Below are positions 1 through 8,212 of a stretch of 64,000 nucleotides of DNA, one piece after another; positions within the stretch are counted from its first letter, which is position 1, and each line of letters opens with the position of its first letter. A program made the position numbers and the translations under genes. This stretch comes from an uncultured Sutterella sp. (GTDB lineage Bacteria > Pseudomonadota > Gammaproteobacteria > Burkholderiales > Burkholderiaceae_F): positions 240,552 through 304,551 of the forward strand of contig UQYG01000001.1 in the NCBI GenBank assembly GCA_900545275.1, given 5' to 3'. The notes below the pieces were generated by a model that had not been told where the DNA came from, did no database searches, and was given only the letters and a program-made list of their open reading frames with translations.

Positions 1-637
1 CGGCGAAGACGGTGTGTTAGCTGGCATGTCTCCTAGCAGTGTACTGATTGACCATACGACGACGAGTGCCGTTTTGGCGCGTGAGATTGCTGAGAAGTGC
101 GCAGAAAAGGGCGTGTCGTTTGTGGATGCTCCGGTTACCGGCGGTGAATCCGGAGCTCAACAGGGCACGTTGTCCGTTTTGTGCGGTGGGAATGAACTAA
201 CCGTTAACCTCATTCGCCCGATTGTGTCGGCCTATGCGTCCTCCATCACTCGAATTGGTCCAGTCGGGCATGGACAGCTTGCCAAGATGGTGAATCAAAT
301 CTGCATCGCTGGTTGCGTGCAAGGTTTAGCCGAGGCTTTGGCATTCGGACAACGTTCCGGCATCAACATGGAAAAAGTTCTTGCCGCCATCGGTTCCGGA
401 GCTGCTTCCTCATGGCAGATGAATAATCGCGGCATGACGATGTTGGAGAAAAAGTTTGACTTTGGGTTCGCAGTTGACTGGATGCGCAAGGATCTTGGCA
501 TTGTTCTTGACGAGGCCTCTAGGAATGGCGCGGATCTTCCCGTGACGAAAACGCTTGACGGTTTCTACAAAGAAGTCCAAGAAATGGGCGGCGGGCGCTT
601 GGATACCTCAAGTCTCATTCTCCGTTTGTTAAAATAA
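1..637 (+). CDS. NAD(P)-dependent beta-hydroxyacid dehydrogenase (3-hydroxyisobutyrate dehydrogenase family), 5' end missing
   Basis: The reading frame is open from the window edge (codons from base 2 read GEDGVLAGM), so the start lies upstream and the N-terminal Rossmann dinucleotide-binding motif is not visible. What remains is typical of the 3-hydroxyisobutyrate/tartronate-semialdehyde reductase family: the end of the NAD-binding domain (VLIDHTTTS, FVDAPVTGG with the substrate-loop glycines), then the all-helical C-terminal domain with GHGQLAKMVNQ, whose Lys is the family's catalytic residue. These enzymes oxidise or reduce short beta-hydroxyacids in the cytoplasm. The substrate cannot be assigned from this fragment. 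The gene ends about 100 bases before glnS and no strong terminator is seen between them. Confidence 0.85.
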   Translation, partial: GEDGVLAGMSPSSVLIDHTTTSAVLAREIAEKCAEKGVSFVDAPVTGGESGAQQGTLSVLCGGNELTVNLIRPIVSAYASSITRIGPVGHGQLAKMVNQICIAGCVQGLAEALAFGQRSGINMEKVLAAIGSGAASSWQMNNRGMTMLEKKFDFGFAVDWMRKDLGIVLDEASRNGADLPVTKTLDGFYKEVQEMGGGRLDTSSLILRLLK

Positions 638-741
638 GCCCCCACTGACGTTCTTTTCGATCCGCCCTTGCGGCACAAGATTTGGTTGCAGGGTAGCGGG
701 CGTCTCACGAGACGCCACCCTTCCACCAAGGAAACTCGACC

Positions 742-2805
742 ATGAACAACAAAGAAGACCTCAAAACCCCTGCAACGAATTTCATTCGAAACATTATTGA
801 GGAGGATTTGGCCAAGGGGGCCAATCTTCCCCGTTACTGGTGCGGTCATCCTGCTCCGTATTCCGAACAGTTGGAAAAGGGAGAGCCTGATCACGTCAAG
901 ATCCGCACGCGCTTCCCGCCGGAACCGAACGGCTATTTGCACATCGGTCACGCCAAGAGCATTTGCTTGAACTTTGGTCTTGCCCGCGACTACGGTGGTT
1001 ACTGCCACATGCGCTTTGACGACACCAATCCGGTGAAGGAAGATCAGGAGTATGTCGACGGTATTCTCGACAGCGTCCGTTGGCTGGGCTTTGACTGGGA
1101 GCACGAGAAGGAATCGAACCTCTACTTCGCGAGCTCGTACTTCGAATACATGTACGAATTTGCCGAGCACCTGGTGAAGACCGGCTACGCCTACGTGGAC
1201 GAACAGACGGCCGAAGAAATGAAGGCCAATCGCGGTACCCTGCACGAGCCCGGCCGCAATTCGCCCTATCGCGATCGCCCTGTGGAGGAGAATCTTCGTC
1301 TCTTCCGCGAAATGCGTGACGGCAAGCACCCTGAAGGCAGTATGGTGCTTCGTGCCAAGATTGACATGGCAAGCCCCAACATCAATCTGCGCGACCCGGC
1401 CATCTATCGCATTCGTTTTGCCGAACATCATGCGACCGGCAACAAGTGGTGCATCTATCCGATGTACACCTTCGCGCATCCGATTGAAGACTCTTTGGAA
1501 AACATCACCCACTCGATCTGCACGCTTGAATTTGAAGATCAGCGCGCTTTCTACGATTGGGCCTTGGAGCGCATCGTTCCGGTTCTGCGCACCCCGCAGT
1601 TCGAGGAATCCAAGCAAATCATTGCTGCTATGGCGAGTGGTGGTGACAACCGCGCCATGGCGTTTGTCTGTGCGGCCAAGGCGGCGGAACAGAAGCTTGG
1701 ACATTCCGTTCCGGAAGAACGTGTTCGCGAAATTTTTGCAAAGTGGGAGTCGATTCCCGATTCCATCGAAGATCAGAGCGTGACGACCTTCTTCGCGCTT
1801 CTGAAGGAGTATCCGGAAAACTTCACGCCGCTCCTTCAGGCGGCTCTCGAAGTGGTTCGCCCGAACTTCTTCCTGCTCTCGCACCAGTACGAATTCAACC
1901 GCTTGAACCTCACGTACGTGGTGGTGAGCAAGCGCAAGCTCATTCAGCTCGTGAGGGAAGGCTATGTGGACGGTTGGGACGATCCCCGCATGCCGACCAT
2001 CGTCGGCCTGCGTCGTCGTGGCTTCACGCCGGAAAGCCTGCAGCACTTTGCGGAACGTTGCGGTGTCTCGCGTGTGGCGGGCGGTTGGATTGATTACTCG
2101 GTTCTGGAAGCTTCGCTTCGCGAAGATCTGGAGGACCGTGCCGAGCGCCGCATTGCCGTCCTTCATCCGCTCAAGCTCATCATCGACAACTATCCGGAAG
2201 ACGCTTCCGAAATGTTGGTCGCCAACAATCATCCGCAGAAGCCTGAAATGGGTACCCGCGAGATTCCCTTCTCGCGTGAACTTTGGATTGAACGTGAAGA
2301 CTTTGCCGAAGTGCCGCCCAAGGGCTATCGCCGCTTGACGATTCCTGCCGACGGTACACCTGCCAAGCCCGTTCGTCTGCGCTACGGCTATGTGATCGTT
2401 CCGACTTCTGTCGAGAAGAACGAAGCGGGTGAAATCGTGGCCGTGCATGCGAATTACCTGCCTGAAACCAAGTCGGGCACGGAAGGCTCCATGACGGTGA
2501 AGACGAAGGCCGCGATCCATTGGTTGGACGCCAAGACGGCCGTTCCCGCGGAAATCCGCGTGTATGATCGTTTGTTCCGCGTGCCGAACCCTGATTCGGG
2601 TGAAGGAAGTTTCCTGGACAATCTCACGCCCAACTCCAAGCAGGTGTTGCAGAGCTTTGTCGAGCCTTCGTTGGCGACGGTCGAAAAGGATGCTAAGTTC
2701 CAGTTCGAACGCAACGGATATTTCGTTGCCGATCGCATCGATCACGAACCCGGCAAGCCCGTCTTTAACCTGGCAGTTGGCTTGAAGGATTCGTGGGGTA
2801 AGTAA
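742..2805 (+). CDS. glnS: Glutaminyl-tRNA synthetase with a roughly 95-residue internal insertion
   Basis: This class I synthetase charges tRNA-Gln with glutamine in the cytoplasm. The catalytic domain carries the HIGH motif (residues 67-70, in PEPNGYLHIGH) and the KMSKS-equivalent VVSKRKL (394-400). They are followed by GWDDPRMPTI, and the two anticodon-binding beta-barrels run to the C-terminus (FLDNLTP, PVFNLAVGLKDSWGK). At 687 residues it is about 130 longer than the E. coli enzyme. Much of the excess is a single block, about residues 279-380, between YDWALERI and HQYEFNRLNL, where E. coli GlnRS has only about six residues. The start is supported by an AAGGAAAC Shine-Dalgarno sequence a few bases upstream. 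The enzyme is certain; the role of the insertion is unknown. Confidence 0.97.
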   Translation: MNNKEDLKTPATNFIRNIIEEDLAKGANLPRYWCGHPAPYSEQLEKGEPDHVKIRTRFPPEPNGYLHIGHAKSICLNFGLARDYGGYCHMRFDDTNPVKEDQEYVDGILDSVRWLGFDWEHEKESNLYFASSYFEYMYEFAEHLVKTGYAYVDEQTAEEMKANRGTLHEPGRNSPYRDRPVEENLRLFREMRDGKHPEGSMVLRAKIDMASPNINLRDPAIYRIRFAEHHATGNKWCIYPMYTFAHPIEDSLENITHSICTLEFEDQRAFYDWALERIVPVLRTPQFEESKQIIAAMASGGDNRAMAFVCAAKAAEQKLGHSVPEERVREIFAKWESIPDSIEDQSVTTFFALLKEYPENFTPLLQAALEVVRPNFFLLSHQYEFNRLNLTYVVVSKRKLIQLVREGYVDGWDDPRMPTIVGLRRRGFTPESLQHFAERCGVSRVAGGWIDYSVLEASLREDLEDRAERRIAVLHPLKLIIDNYPEDASEMLVANNHPQKPEMGTREIPFSRELWIEREDFAEVPPKGYRRLTIPADGTPAKPVRLRYGYVIVPTSVEKNEAGEIVAVHANYLPETKSGTEGSMTVKTKAAIHWLDAKTAVPAEIRVYDRLFRVPNPDSGEGSFLDNLTPNSKQVLQSFVEPSLATVEKDAKFQFERNGYFVADRIDHEPGKPVFNLAVGLKDSWGK

Positions 2806-2811
2806 ACCTCA

Positions 2812-2862
2812 CTGAAGGAGAGAGGCGACCTCTCAAGAAGGTCGTCTTCCTCCTCGTGAGAG
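2812..2862 (+). terminator. Imperfect hairpin after glnS, possible terminator
   Basis: Just after the glnS stop, AGGCGACCT can pair with AGGTCGTCT (one G-T pair). An alternative pairing of CCTCTCA with TGAGAGG also exists. No clear T-run follows, so termination here would be weak or factor-dependent. Confidence 0.35.
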
Positions 2863-2912
2863 GACGTACCACCTTTGACGGGGTTACTCCGAGAGGAAGG
2901 AAGGTTTTCCTG

Positions 2913-2921
2913 TGGTATGAT
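2913..2921 (+). promoter_or_regulatory. Candidate extended -10 promoter element for the FMN-binding protein gene
   Basis: TGGTATGAT matches an extended -10 (TGnTATaaT), with no recognisable -35. Transcription from here would give a leader of about 190 bases. The 313-base gap 2806-3118 otherwise holds no supportable gene. It contains an inverted repeat, GGTCTCGT (3032-3039) with ACGAGACC (3064-3071), of unknown role. Confidence 0.35.
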
Positions 2922-3118
2922 CCTTTCCAAGGCGGGAAGCCTCTAGGGGCAACCCGTTGAAAAGAATCCGTTCTTTGTACCTCAAAGAAAATTTAAGTTT
3001 GGTTGATGGTGCACGGAAGCCGGATGGGTGTGGTCTCGTTTCAAAGGGATGGAAACGTTTGGTACGAGACCGCCTCTTACACAAAAATGAAGTTCCCTAC
3101 GTCAAGGAAGAAATCATC

Positions 3119-3445
3119 ATGAAGAAGTTGATCGTTCTCGCCGCCGCCGCCCTCATGGCCGCCGGCGCTCAGGCTGCCTACAAGGACGGTTCCTACACCG
3201 GTGAAGGCAAGGGCCGCGAATCCCAGATTCAGGTCCAGGTGGACGTCAAGGGCGGTAAGGTTGCCGCCGTCAAGGTTCTGAAGCACGGTGAAACCGAAAT
3301 GATCTTCGCCGCCGCTGCCGAGACGCTCTGCCCCGCCATCGTCGCCAAGAACGGTGTGGACGGTGTTGAAAGCGTCGCCGGCGCCACGCTCTCGAGCGAT
3401 GGCATCAAGGCTGCCGTCAAGGACGCTCTGTCCAAGGCCCAGTAA
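3119..3445 (+). CDS. Secreted single-domain FMN-binding protein (FMN_bind family), probable ApbE substrate
   Basis: A 108-residue protein with a clear Sec signal peptide (MKKLIVLAAAALMAAGAQA, cleavage near residue 19), followed by one FMN_bind domain. The motif VAGATLSS (Thr90) matches the [S/A]GAT-x-[S/T] site at which ApbE attaches FMN covalently through threonine. The mature protein should act in the periplasm as a small covalent flavoprotein electron carrier. The chosen ATG has an AAGGAAG ribosome binding site; a longer in-frame reading from 2957 lacks a signal peptide at its N-terminus and is not preferred. The gene directly downstream encodes ApbE, supporting the pairing. The redox partner is not in the window. 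Confidence 0.9.
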   Translation: MKKLIVLAAAALMAAGAQAAYKDGSYTGEGKGRESQIQVQVDVKGGKVAAVKVLKHGETEMIFAAAAETLCPAIVAKNGVDGVESVAGATLSSDGIKAAVKDALSKAQ

Positions 3446-3492
3446 TGATTTCGTTCGGACGTCCGTAACGGGCATCCATTGACGAATGAAAG

Positions 3493-3532
3493 AAAGAGGG
3501 ATTGACACGTTCCGTGCCGTCCCTCTTTTCTT
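3493..3532 (+). terminator. Rho-independent-type terminator after the FMN-binding gene
   Basis: AAAGAGGGA (3493-3501) pairs with TCCCTCTTT (3520-3528), with an internal CACG/CGTG helix (3506-3509 and 3513-3516), and runs into TTTTCTT. Its 3' arm is shared with a second, longer hairpin (3522-3562), so the two structures exclude each other. Confidence 0.65.
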
Positions 3533-3562
3533 ACGTATGCGCATCATACGTAAGAAAAGAGG
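3522..3562 (+). promoter_or_regulatory. Perfect 18-bp hairpin overlapping the apbE Shine-Dalgarno sequence
   Basis: Bases 3522-3539 are exactly complementary to 3545-3562 with a five-base loop (3540-3544). The 3' arm ends in GAGG, the first part of the apbE ribosome binding site (GAGGAG, 3559-3564, ten bases before the ATG at 3575). The 5' arm overlaps the 3' arm of the preceding terminator. Folded, it would partly hide the apbE ribosome binding site and would also prevent the terminator from forming. Confidence 0.6.
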
Positions 3563-3574
3563 AGTCAAAGAAAA

Positions 3575-4651
3575 ATGATGAGACAAGGAATTCTGACATT
3601 TGTCGTGATGGCGTTCTTTCTTGCGTGTGGTGGCCTGAACCTGGTTCAAGCTACCGAGCTGCAAGCGACTCCGGTGCAAACGGAAGAATACGAGTTGCCT
3701 TGGATGAGCCTTCACATGGGTACCATCATCTCCGGCAAGGTGTACGGATCGAGCGAAGGGGAGGTGCTGAAACTTCGCCAGATGGTAGAGGACGAGATCG
3801 TTCGCTACGAAGACATGATGTCCGTGCACAAGAAGACCGCTCTGAACGAAGTGAATGATCGCTCCGGTGAATGGGTGTCGGTCCCCCTTGAAGTCGCCGA
3901 GATGACGCGTGAAGCGCTGGAGGTGGCCAAGGATTCGAATCAGGCCTTTGAGCCCACGATCGGTTCGGTCGTCAATTTGTGGAAGATCGGATTCGGCGGA
4001 GACACTGTCCCTTCCGACGAGGCGATTCAAAAGGCTATTCAGGCGGTCGACTACCGAAAGGTAGAAGTTCGCGAAACGTCGAACGGCTGGCAAATTCGTG
4101 TGGCCCCTGGACAGAACCTCGACATGGGCGGGATTGCCAAGGGTTACATCGGACAGAAACTTGCCGAGCTTCTTCGTAGCCAGGGTGCCGAACACGCGCT
4201 ATTGGATTTGGGCGGAAACGTCGTTACACTCGGCGAGAAGTCCGAAGGACGCCCTTGGCGTGTTGGTTTGCAACGTCCTGATCAGGCGCGCAACACGTAT
4301 TTTGCCGTGATCAACGCCAAGGACGTGAGCGTGATCACGTCGGGCGCGTATGAACGCTTTTTCGAAAAGGACGGCAAACGCTACGGTCATATTTTGAGTG
4401 CTAAGACAGGCCGTCCCGTTTTGACCGACATCGCTTCCGTCTCCATTGTCGACGCCAACGGCGCCAAAGCGGATGCCTGGTGTACGGCGCTCTTTGCCAT
4501 GGGATGGGAGGCTGCGACAGCATATCTGTCGTCTCACAAGGACATTCATGCCGTATTGATGCATTCGGATTTGAAGCGGGTGTTCGCGAGTGAAGCGCTT
4601 CGTCCCATCCTGACCGTGACGGATGAAACGCTCTCCGTCACCTATCGTTGA
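3575..4651 (+). CDS. apbE: FAD:protein FMN transferase
   Basis: ApbE cleaves FAD and transfers FMN to a threonine of extracytoplasmic flavoproteins. The protein is 358 residues long with a hydrophobic N-terminal export signal (FVVMAFFLACGG... ending near VQA). A cysteine in FLAC hints at lipidation, but the lipobox is poor. The conserved sequence runs MSLHMGTIISGKVYG, the GGIAKGYIGQKLAELL segment, LLDLGGNVVTLG, the ITSGAYERFF loop and HILSAKTGRPV, all hallmarks of the family. It lies 130 bases downstream of the gene for a secreted FMN-binding protein bearing the acceptor motif. Two ATG codons in tandem (3575 and 3578) are possible starts. A strong hairpin covers part of its ribosome binding site. 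Confidence 0.95.
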   Translation: MMRQGILTFVVMAFFLACGGLNLVQATELQATPVQTEEYELPWMSLHMGTIISGKVYGSSEGEVLKLRQMVEDEIVRYEDMMSVHKKTALNEVNDRSGEWVSVPLEVAEMTREALEVAKDSNQAFEPTIGSVVNLWKIGFGGDTVPSDEAIQKAIQAVDYRKVEVRETSNGWQIRVAPGQNLDMGGIAKGYIGQKLAELLRSQGAEHALLDLGGNVVTLGEKSEGRPWRVGLQRPDQARNTYFAVINAKDVSVITSGAYERFFEKDGKRYGHILSAKTGRPVLTDIASVSIVDANGAKADAWCTALFAMGWEAATAYLSSHKDIHAVLMHSDLKRVFASEALRPILTVTDETLSVTYR

Positions 4652-4681
4652 TTTCGCTCCTATTTCCCTACACTTGTTGTC

Positions 4682-7600
4682 ATGGCCAATCCTCGTTTTG
4701 TTCACCTGCGATTCCATTCCGAATACTCCATCATCGACGGGATGGTGCGCATCGATCCGATCATTGAAAAGGTGCTCGAGCACAATGGCGTAGCCCTCGG
4801 GATTGCCGATATCATGAATCTCTTCGGCGGCGTTCGTTTTTATACGCACGCCATGAAGGCCGGTCTCAAGCCCATCATCGGTTGTGACATTAAGCTTCAC
4901 AACCCCGCCATGCCGGATGAACCGGATCGTCTGACGGTGTATTGCATGCATCGAGAAGGTTATCGCCATCTGTGCGAGCTTCTCACGCGTGCGTATCTTG
5001 CGAAGGAAGATCGTCTGCGCGGACAGATCAAGCTCGAGTGGTTTGAGGGAAAGCAGGGGGAGGGCCTCATTGCATTGACTGGCGGTCCCGAAGGGGCGCT
5101 TGCGCGACACTATGCGCACGAACTCCCCGCTCTGGCCGTGACGGAACTGCAACGCTACAAGAAGATCTTCGGGGATCGTCTGTATGTGGAGCTGCAACGT
5201 GCGGGACGTCCGGGCGACGAGGCGCTCGTCCATGAACTCGTCAACCTCGCGATCGAAGTGGATGTGCCCGTGGTTGCTACGCATCCGGTGCAGTTTTTGG
5301 AGCCGGAAGACTACGAATCCCACGCCATTCGTTGCTGCATTTCGGAGGGGTATACGCTCAACGACCCCCGACGGAATCAGACGTTTACGGAGGAGATGTA
5401 TCTAAAGACCGAGGAGCAGATGTGTCAGCTTTTTGCAGACATTCCTTCGGCCTTGGAAAATTCGGTGCAGATCGCACTGCGCTGCAATTTGGACGGCGTT
5501 CTCTCGAAACCTCAGTTGCCGCTCTTCCCGACGCCCGACGGCATGTCCTTGGACGACTACATCGACTATCTCGCGAAACAGGGTCTGCAAAAGCGCCTGG
5601 ATTTTCTCTATCCCGACAAGTACGAACAGGCGGAAGTCCGCAAGGAATACGACGAACGTCTGGAATACGAACTCGGCATCATCAAGAAGATGGAGTTCCC
5701 GGGCTACTTCCTGATCGTTCAGGACTTTATCAACTGGTCGAAGCGCAACGACATTCCCGTGGGACCGGGGCGCGGTTCGGGTGCCGGTTCGCTCGTTGCC
5801 TACGCGCTCGGGATTACCGACTTGGACCCCTTGGAGTTCGATCTCCTTTTTGAACGTTTCCTGAATCCGGAACGCGTGTCGATGCCTGACTTTGACGTCG
5901 ACTTCTGTCAGTACAACCGCGACCGCGTGATCGAATACGTGAAGGCGACCTACGGCGTCGATGCCGTGAGTCAGATCGCGACTTTCGGTACGCTTGGCGC
6001 CAAGGCGGTCGTGCGCGACGTCGCGCGTGCTCTCTCCATTCCTTACGGAAAGGCGGACAATCTCGCGAAACTCATTCCGCAGCAGCCCGGCAAAAGCATC
6101 ACGCTCAAAGAGGCACTTGAAACGATTCCCGAGTTCAAGGAAGCCGTAGAGAAGGAAGAGGATTATCAGGAACTCATTCGTCTCGCCATGCCGCTCGAAG
6201 GCATGACGAGAAACCTCGGCATGCACGCGGGCGGCGTGCTGATCGCCCCGGGGAAACTTACGGACTTCTGCCCTCTCTACAACTCGGACGGCAAGCCTGA
6301 GAACACGGTGAGTCAGTACGACAAGAAGGACGTGGAAAACGTCGGTCTCGTCAAGTTTGACTTCCTTGGGCTTACGACGCTTTCGATTCTGAAGAAGGCT
6401 GTGGAGTACATCAAGAAGCTCCATCCGGATCTTCCCTTTGAACTTGCCCGCATTCCGATCAAGGACGAGGAAACCTATCAGCTCTTCCAGGACGCCAATA
6501 CGGCGGCCGTCTTCCAGTTTGAATCGGAAGGGATGCGCACCCTTTTGAAGCAGGCGCGTCCGGACCGATTGGAAGATCTGGTGGCTTTGAACGCGTTGTA
6601 TCGTCCGGGCCCGATGGACCTGATTCCTTCCTTCATCAATCGTAAGTTCGGTCGGGAAAAGGTGAACTATCCCGACAAACGCATGGAGGAGGTGCTCGAA
6701 GAAACATACGGCATCATGGTCTATCAGGAACAGGTGATGCGTGTGGCGCAGGTGATCGGCGGCTACACGCTGGGCGGCGCCGACCTGCTTCGTCGAGCCA
6801 TGGGTAAGAAGAACGTCGAAGAAATGAAGCGTCAGCGCGACGTCTTTATCAAGGGCGCGGGCGAACGCGGTGTCACGCCTGATACCGCGACCGAAATCTT
6901 CGACTTGATGGAAAAGTTCGCGGGCTACGGCTTCAACAAGTCGCACGCCGCAGCGTACTCCTACGTTGCGTACCAGACGGCCTATCTGAAGGTTCATCAC
7001 ACGGCGGCCTTCATGGCGGCCAACCTTTGCATGGTGATGGACCAGAACGACAAGGTCTGCGCTCTGATCGAAGACGCCAAGGAAAATGGTGTTGCCTTCC
7101 TGGCGCCGGACGTGAACGAAAGCGACTGGTTCTTCACGGTACCTGACGAAGGTCACATCCGTTACGGGCTCGGCGCCGTGAAGGGCGTGGGCGAGCAGGT
7201 GGTGGAAGAAATCATGCGTGTCCGCAAGGAAAAGGGGCCCTTCAAGGATCTCTTCGACTTCACGGCCCGCGTGAAGGGGATGTCCGCCCGCGTGCTCGAA
7301 AACCTCATCAAGGCGGGGAGCTTCGATTCGCTCGACGAAGACCGCGGCAAACTCTTCGGAAACATTCAGCACGCCTTGAATCTGGGGCGTGCCGAGCAGG
7401 AAAACGACACGCAGGACAGCCTCTTTGGTGACATGGAAGAAGAGGTCGAACGCCAGGTTCAGTGGGTGGACGCTCCCTCTTGGAGCGGTCGCGAACGCCT
7501 GGTGAACGAAAAGAAGATGCTCGGCTTCTGTTTTACGGGCCACCTCTTTGACGTCTATGAGCGCGAAGCCCGTCACTTTACGACCACCACGCTCAACCAA

Positions 7601-8101
7601 CTCAAGGCCGGTCGGGAAAAGGTACGCCTATGCGGCGTCGTGACGGGCTTGCGTGCGATCCAAGGCAAGCGCGGCCGCATGGCCGCCATCACCATCACCG
7701 ACAAGACGGCGGTGATGGATGTGGTGGTCTACAGCGAAATCTGGGACCGTATTCGCGGGTCCTTCGACGTCGACGACCTCATCTGCGTGACGGGGCGCGT
7801 GCGCTACGACGAATTCTCAAAACGCTTGGGCGTCACGGCCGACGAAGTGTGGAACCTCATGGAACTGCGCCGCCGTGTGGCGCAATACCTGGAGGTGGAG
7901 GTCACCAAGGACAACCTTCCCAAGCTCGAAGAGCTCAAGGACGTCTCGGACGACCTTCGCATCTACCAACGCGTGCCGGTTCGCTTCAAGATCACCGCCG
8001 ACGGCAAGTCGGAAGGTGCGCTCTACGCCACCATGAAGGTATCGAACGAATGGGTGGATGCCCTGCGCATTGCTGGGTATCATCCGAGCTTCGTGTATTG
8101 A
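4682..8101 (+). CDS. dnaE: DNA polymerase III alpha subunit
   Basis: The replicative polymerase catalytic subunit, 1139 residues, normal for DnaE. In order: N-terminal PHP domain (FVHLRFHSEYSIIDG), the polymerase palm with MPDFDVDFCQ (metal-binding Asp403 and Asp405) and the third acidic motif GLVKFDFLGL, the fingers (RRAMGKKN, GFNKSHAAAYSYVAY), a helix-hairpin-helix region (IRYGLGAVKGVGEQ) and a C-terminal OB fold (CGVVTGLRAIQGKRG). The start ATG lies 30 bases after the apbE stop with no clear Shine-Dalgarno sequence. The gene is unlikely to be functionally linked to apbE even if some transcripts read through. It is the last GC-rich gene before the AT-rich glycan island. Confidence 0.98.
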   Translation: MANPRFVHLRFHSEYSIIDGMVRIDPIIEKVLEHNGVALGIADIMNLFGGVRFYTHAMKAGLKPIIGCDIKLHNPAMPDEPDRLTVYCMHREGYRHLCELLTRAYLAKEDRLRGQIKLEWFEGKQGEGLIALTGGPEGALARHYAHELPALAVTELQRYKKIFGDRLYVELQRAGRPGDEALVHELVNLAIEVDVPVVATHPVQFLEPEDYESHAIRCCISEGYTLNDPRRNQTFTEEMYLKTEEQMCQLFADIPSALENSVQIALRCNLDGVLSKPQLPLFPTPDGMSLDDYIDYLAKQGLQKRLDFLYPDKYEQAEVRKEYDERLEYELGIIKKMEFPGYFLIVQDFINWSKRNDIPVGPGRGSGAGSLVAYALGITDLDPLEFDLLFERFLNPERVSMPDFDVDFCQYNRDRVIEYVKATYGVDAVSQIATFGTLGAKAVVRDVARALSIPYGKADNLAKLIPQQPGKSITLKEALETIPEFKEAVEKEEDYQELIRLAMPLEGMTRNLGMHAGGVLIAPGKLTDFCPLYNSDGKPENTVSQYDKKDVENVGLVKFDFLGLTTLSILKKAVEYIKKLHPDLPFELARIPIKDEETYQLFQDANTAAVFQFESEGMRTLLKQARPDRLEDLVALNALYRPGPMDLIPSFINRKFGREKVNYPDKRMEEVLEETYGIMVYQEQVMRVAQVIGGYTLGGADLLRRAMGKKNVEEMKRQRDVFIKGAGERGVTPDTATEIFDLMEKFAGYGFNKSHAAAYSYVAYQTAYLKVHHTAAFMAANLCMVMDQNDKVCALIEDAKENGVAFLAPDVNESDWFFTVPDEGHIRYGLGAVKGVGEQVVEEIMRVRKEKGPFKDLFDFTARVKGMSARVLENLIKAGSFDSLDEDRGKLFGNIQHALNLGRAEQENDTQDSLFGDMEEEVERQVQWVDAPSWSGRERLVNEKKMLGFCFTGHLFDVYEREARHFTTTTLNQLKAGREKVRLCGVVTGLRAIQGKRGRMAAITITDKTAVMDVVVYSEIWDRIRGSFDVDDLICVTGRVRYDEFSKRLGVTADEVWNLMELRRRVAQYLEVEVTKDNLPKLEELKDVSDDLRIYQRVPVRFKITADGKSEGALYATMKVSNEWVDALRIAGYHPSFVY

Positions 8102-8212
8102 GCTGACGAGGTTACAAAAAAAAGAAAACAAGATCTTCATTACATACGGAAAACAAAGTAAGGGAACATTTCAGGAAGGTTTAAAAGGTTGTTTTTATTC
8201 AAACTTATAGAA

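Noticed and set aside
565..2745. 726-codon open frame on the minus strand opposite glnS
   Set aside because: It is antisense to a complete, motif-rich GlnRS, and its translation is Arg/His-rich with no recognisable domain. Long antisense frames are expected from the codon usage of GC-rich genes.
2922..3118. FMN riboswitch before the flavoprotein gene
   Set aside because: None of the conserved RFN core segments could be found.
5402..7600. 732-codon open frame opposite dnaE
   Set aside because: Same reason: antisense shadow of DnaE with no domain features or ribosome binding site.
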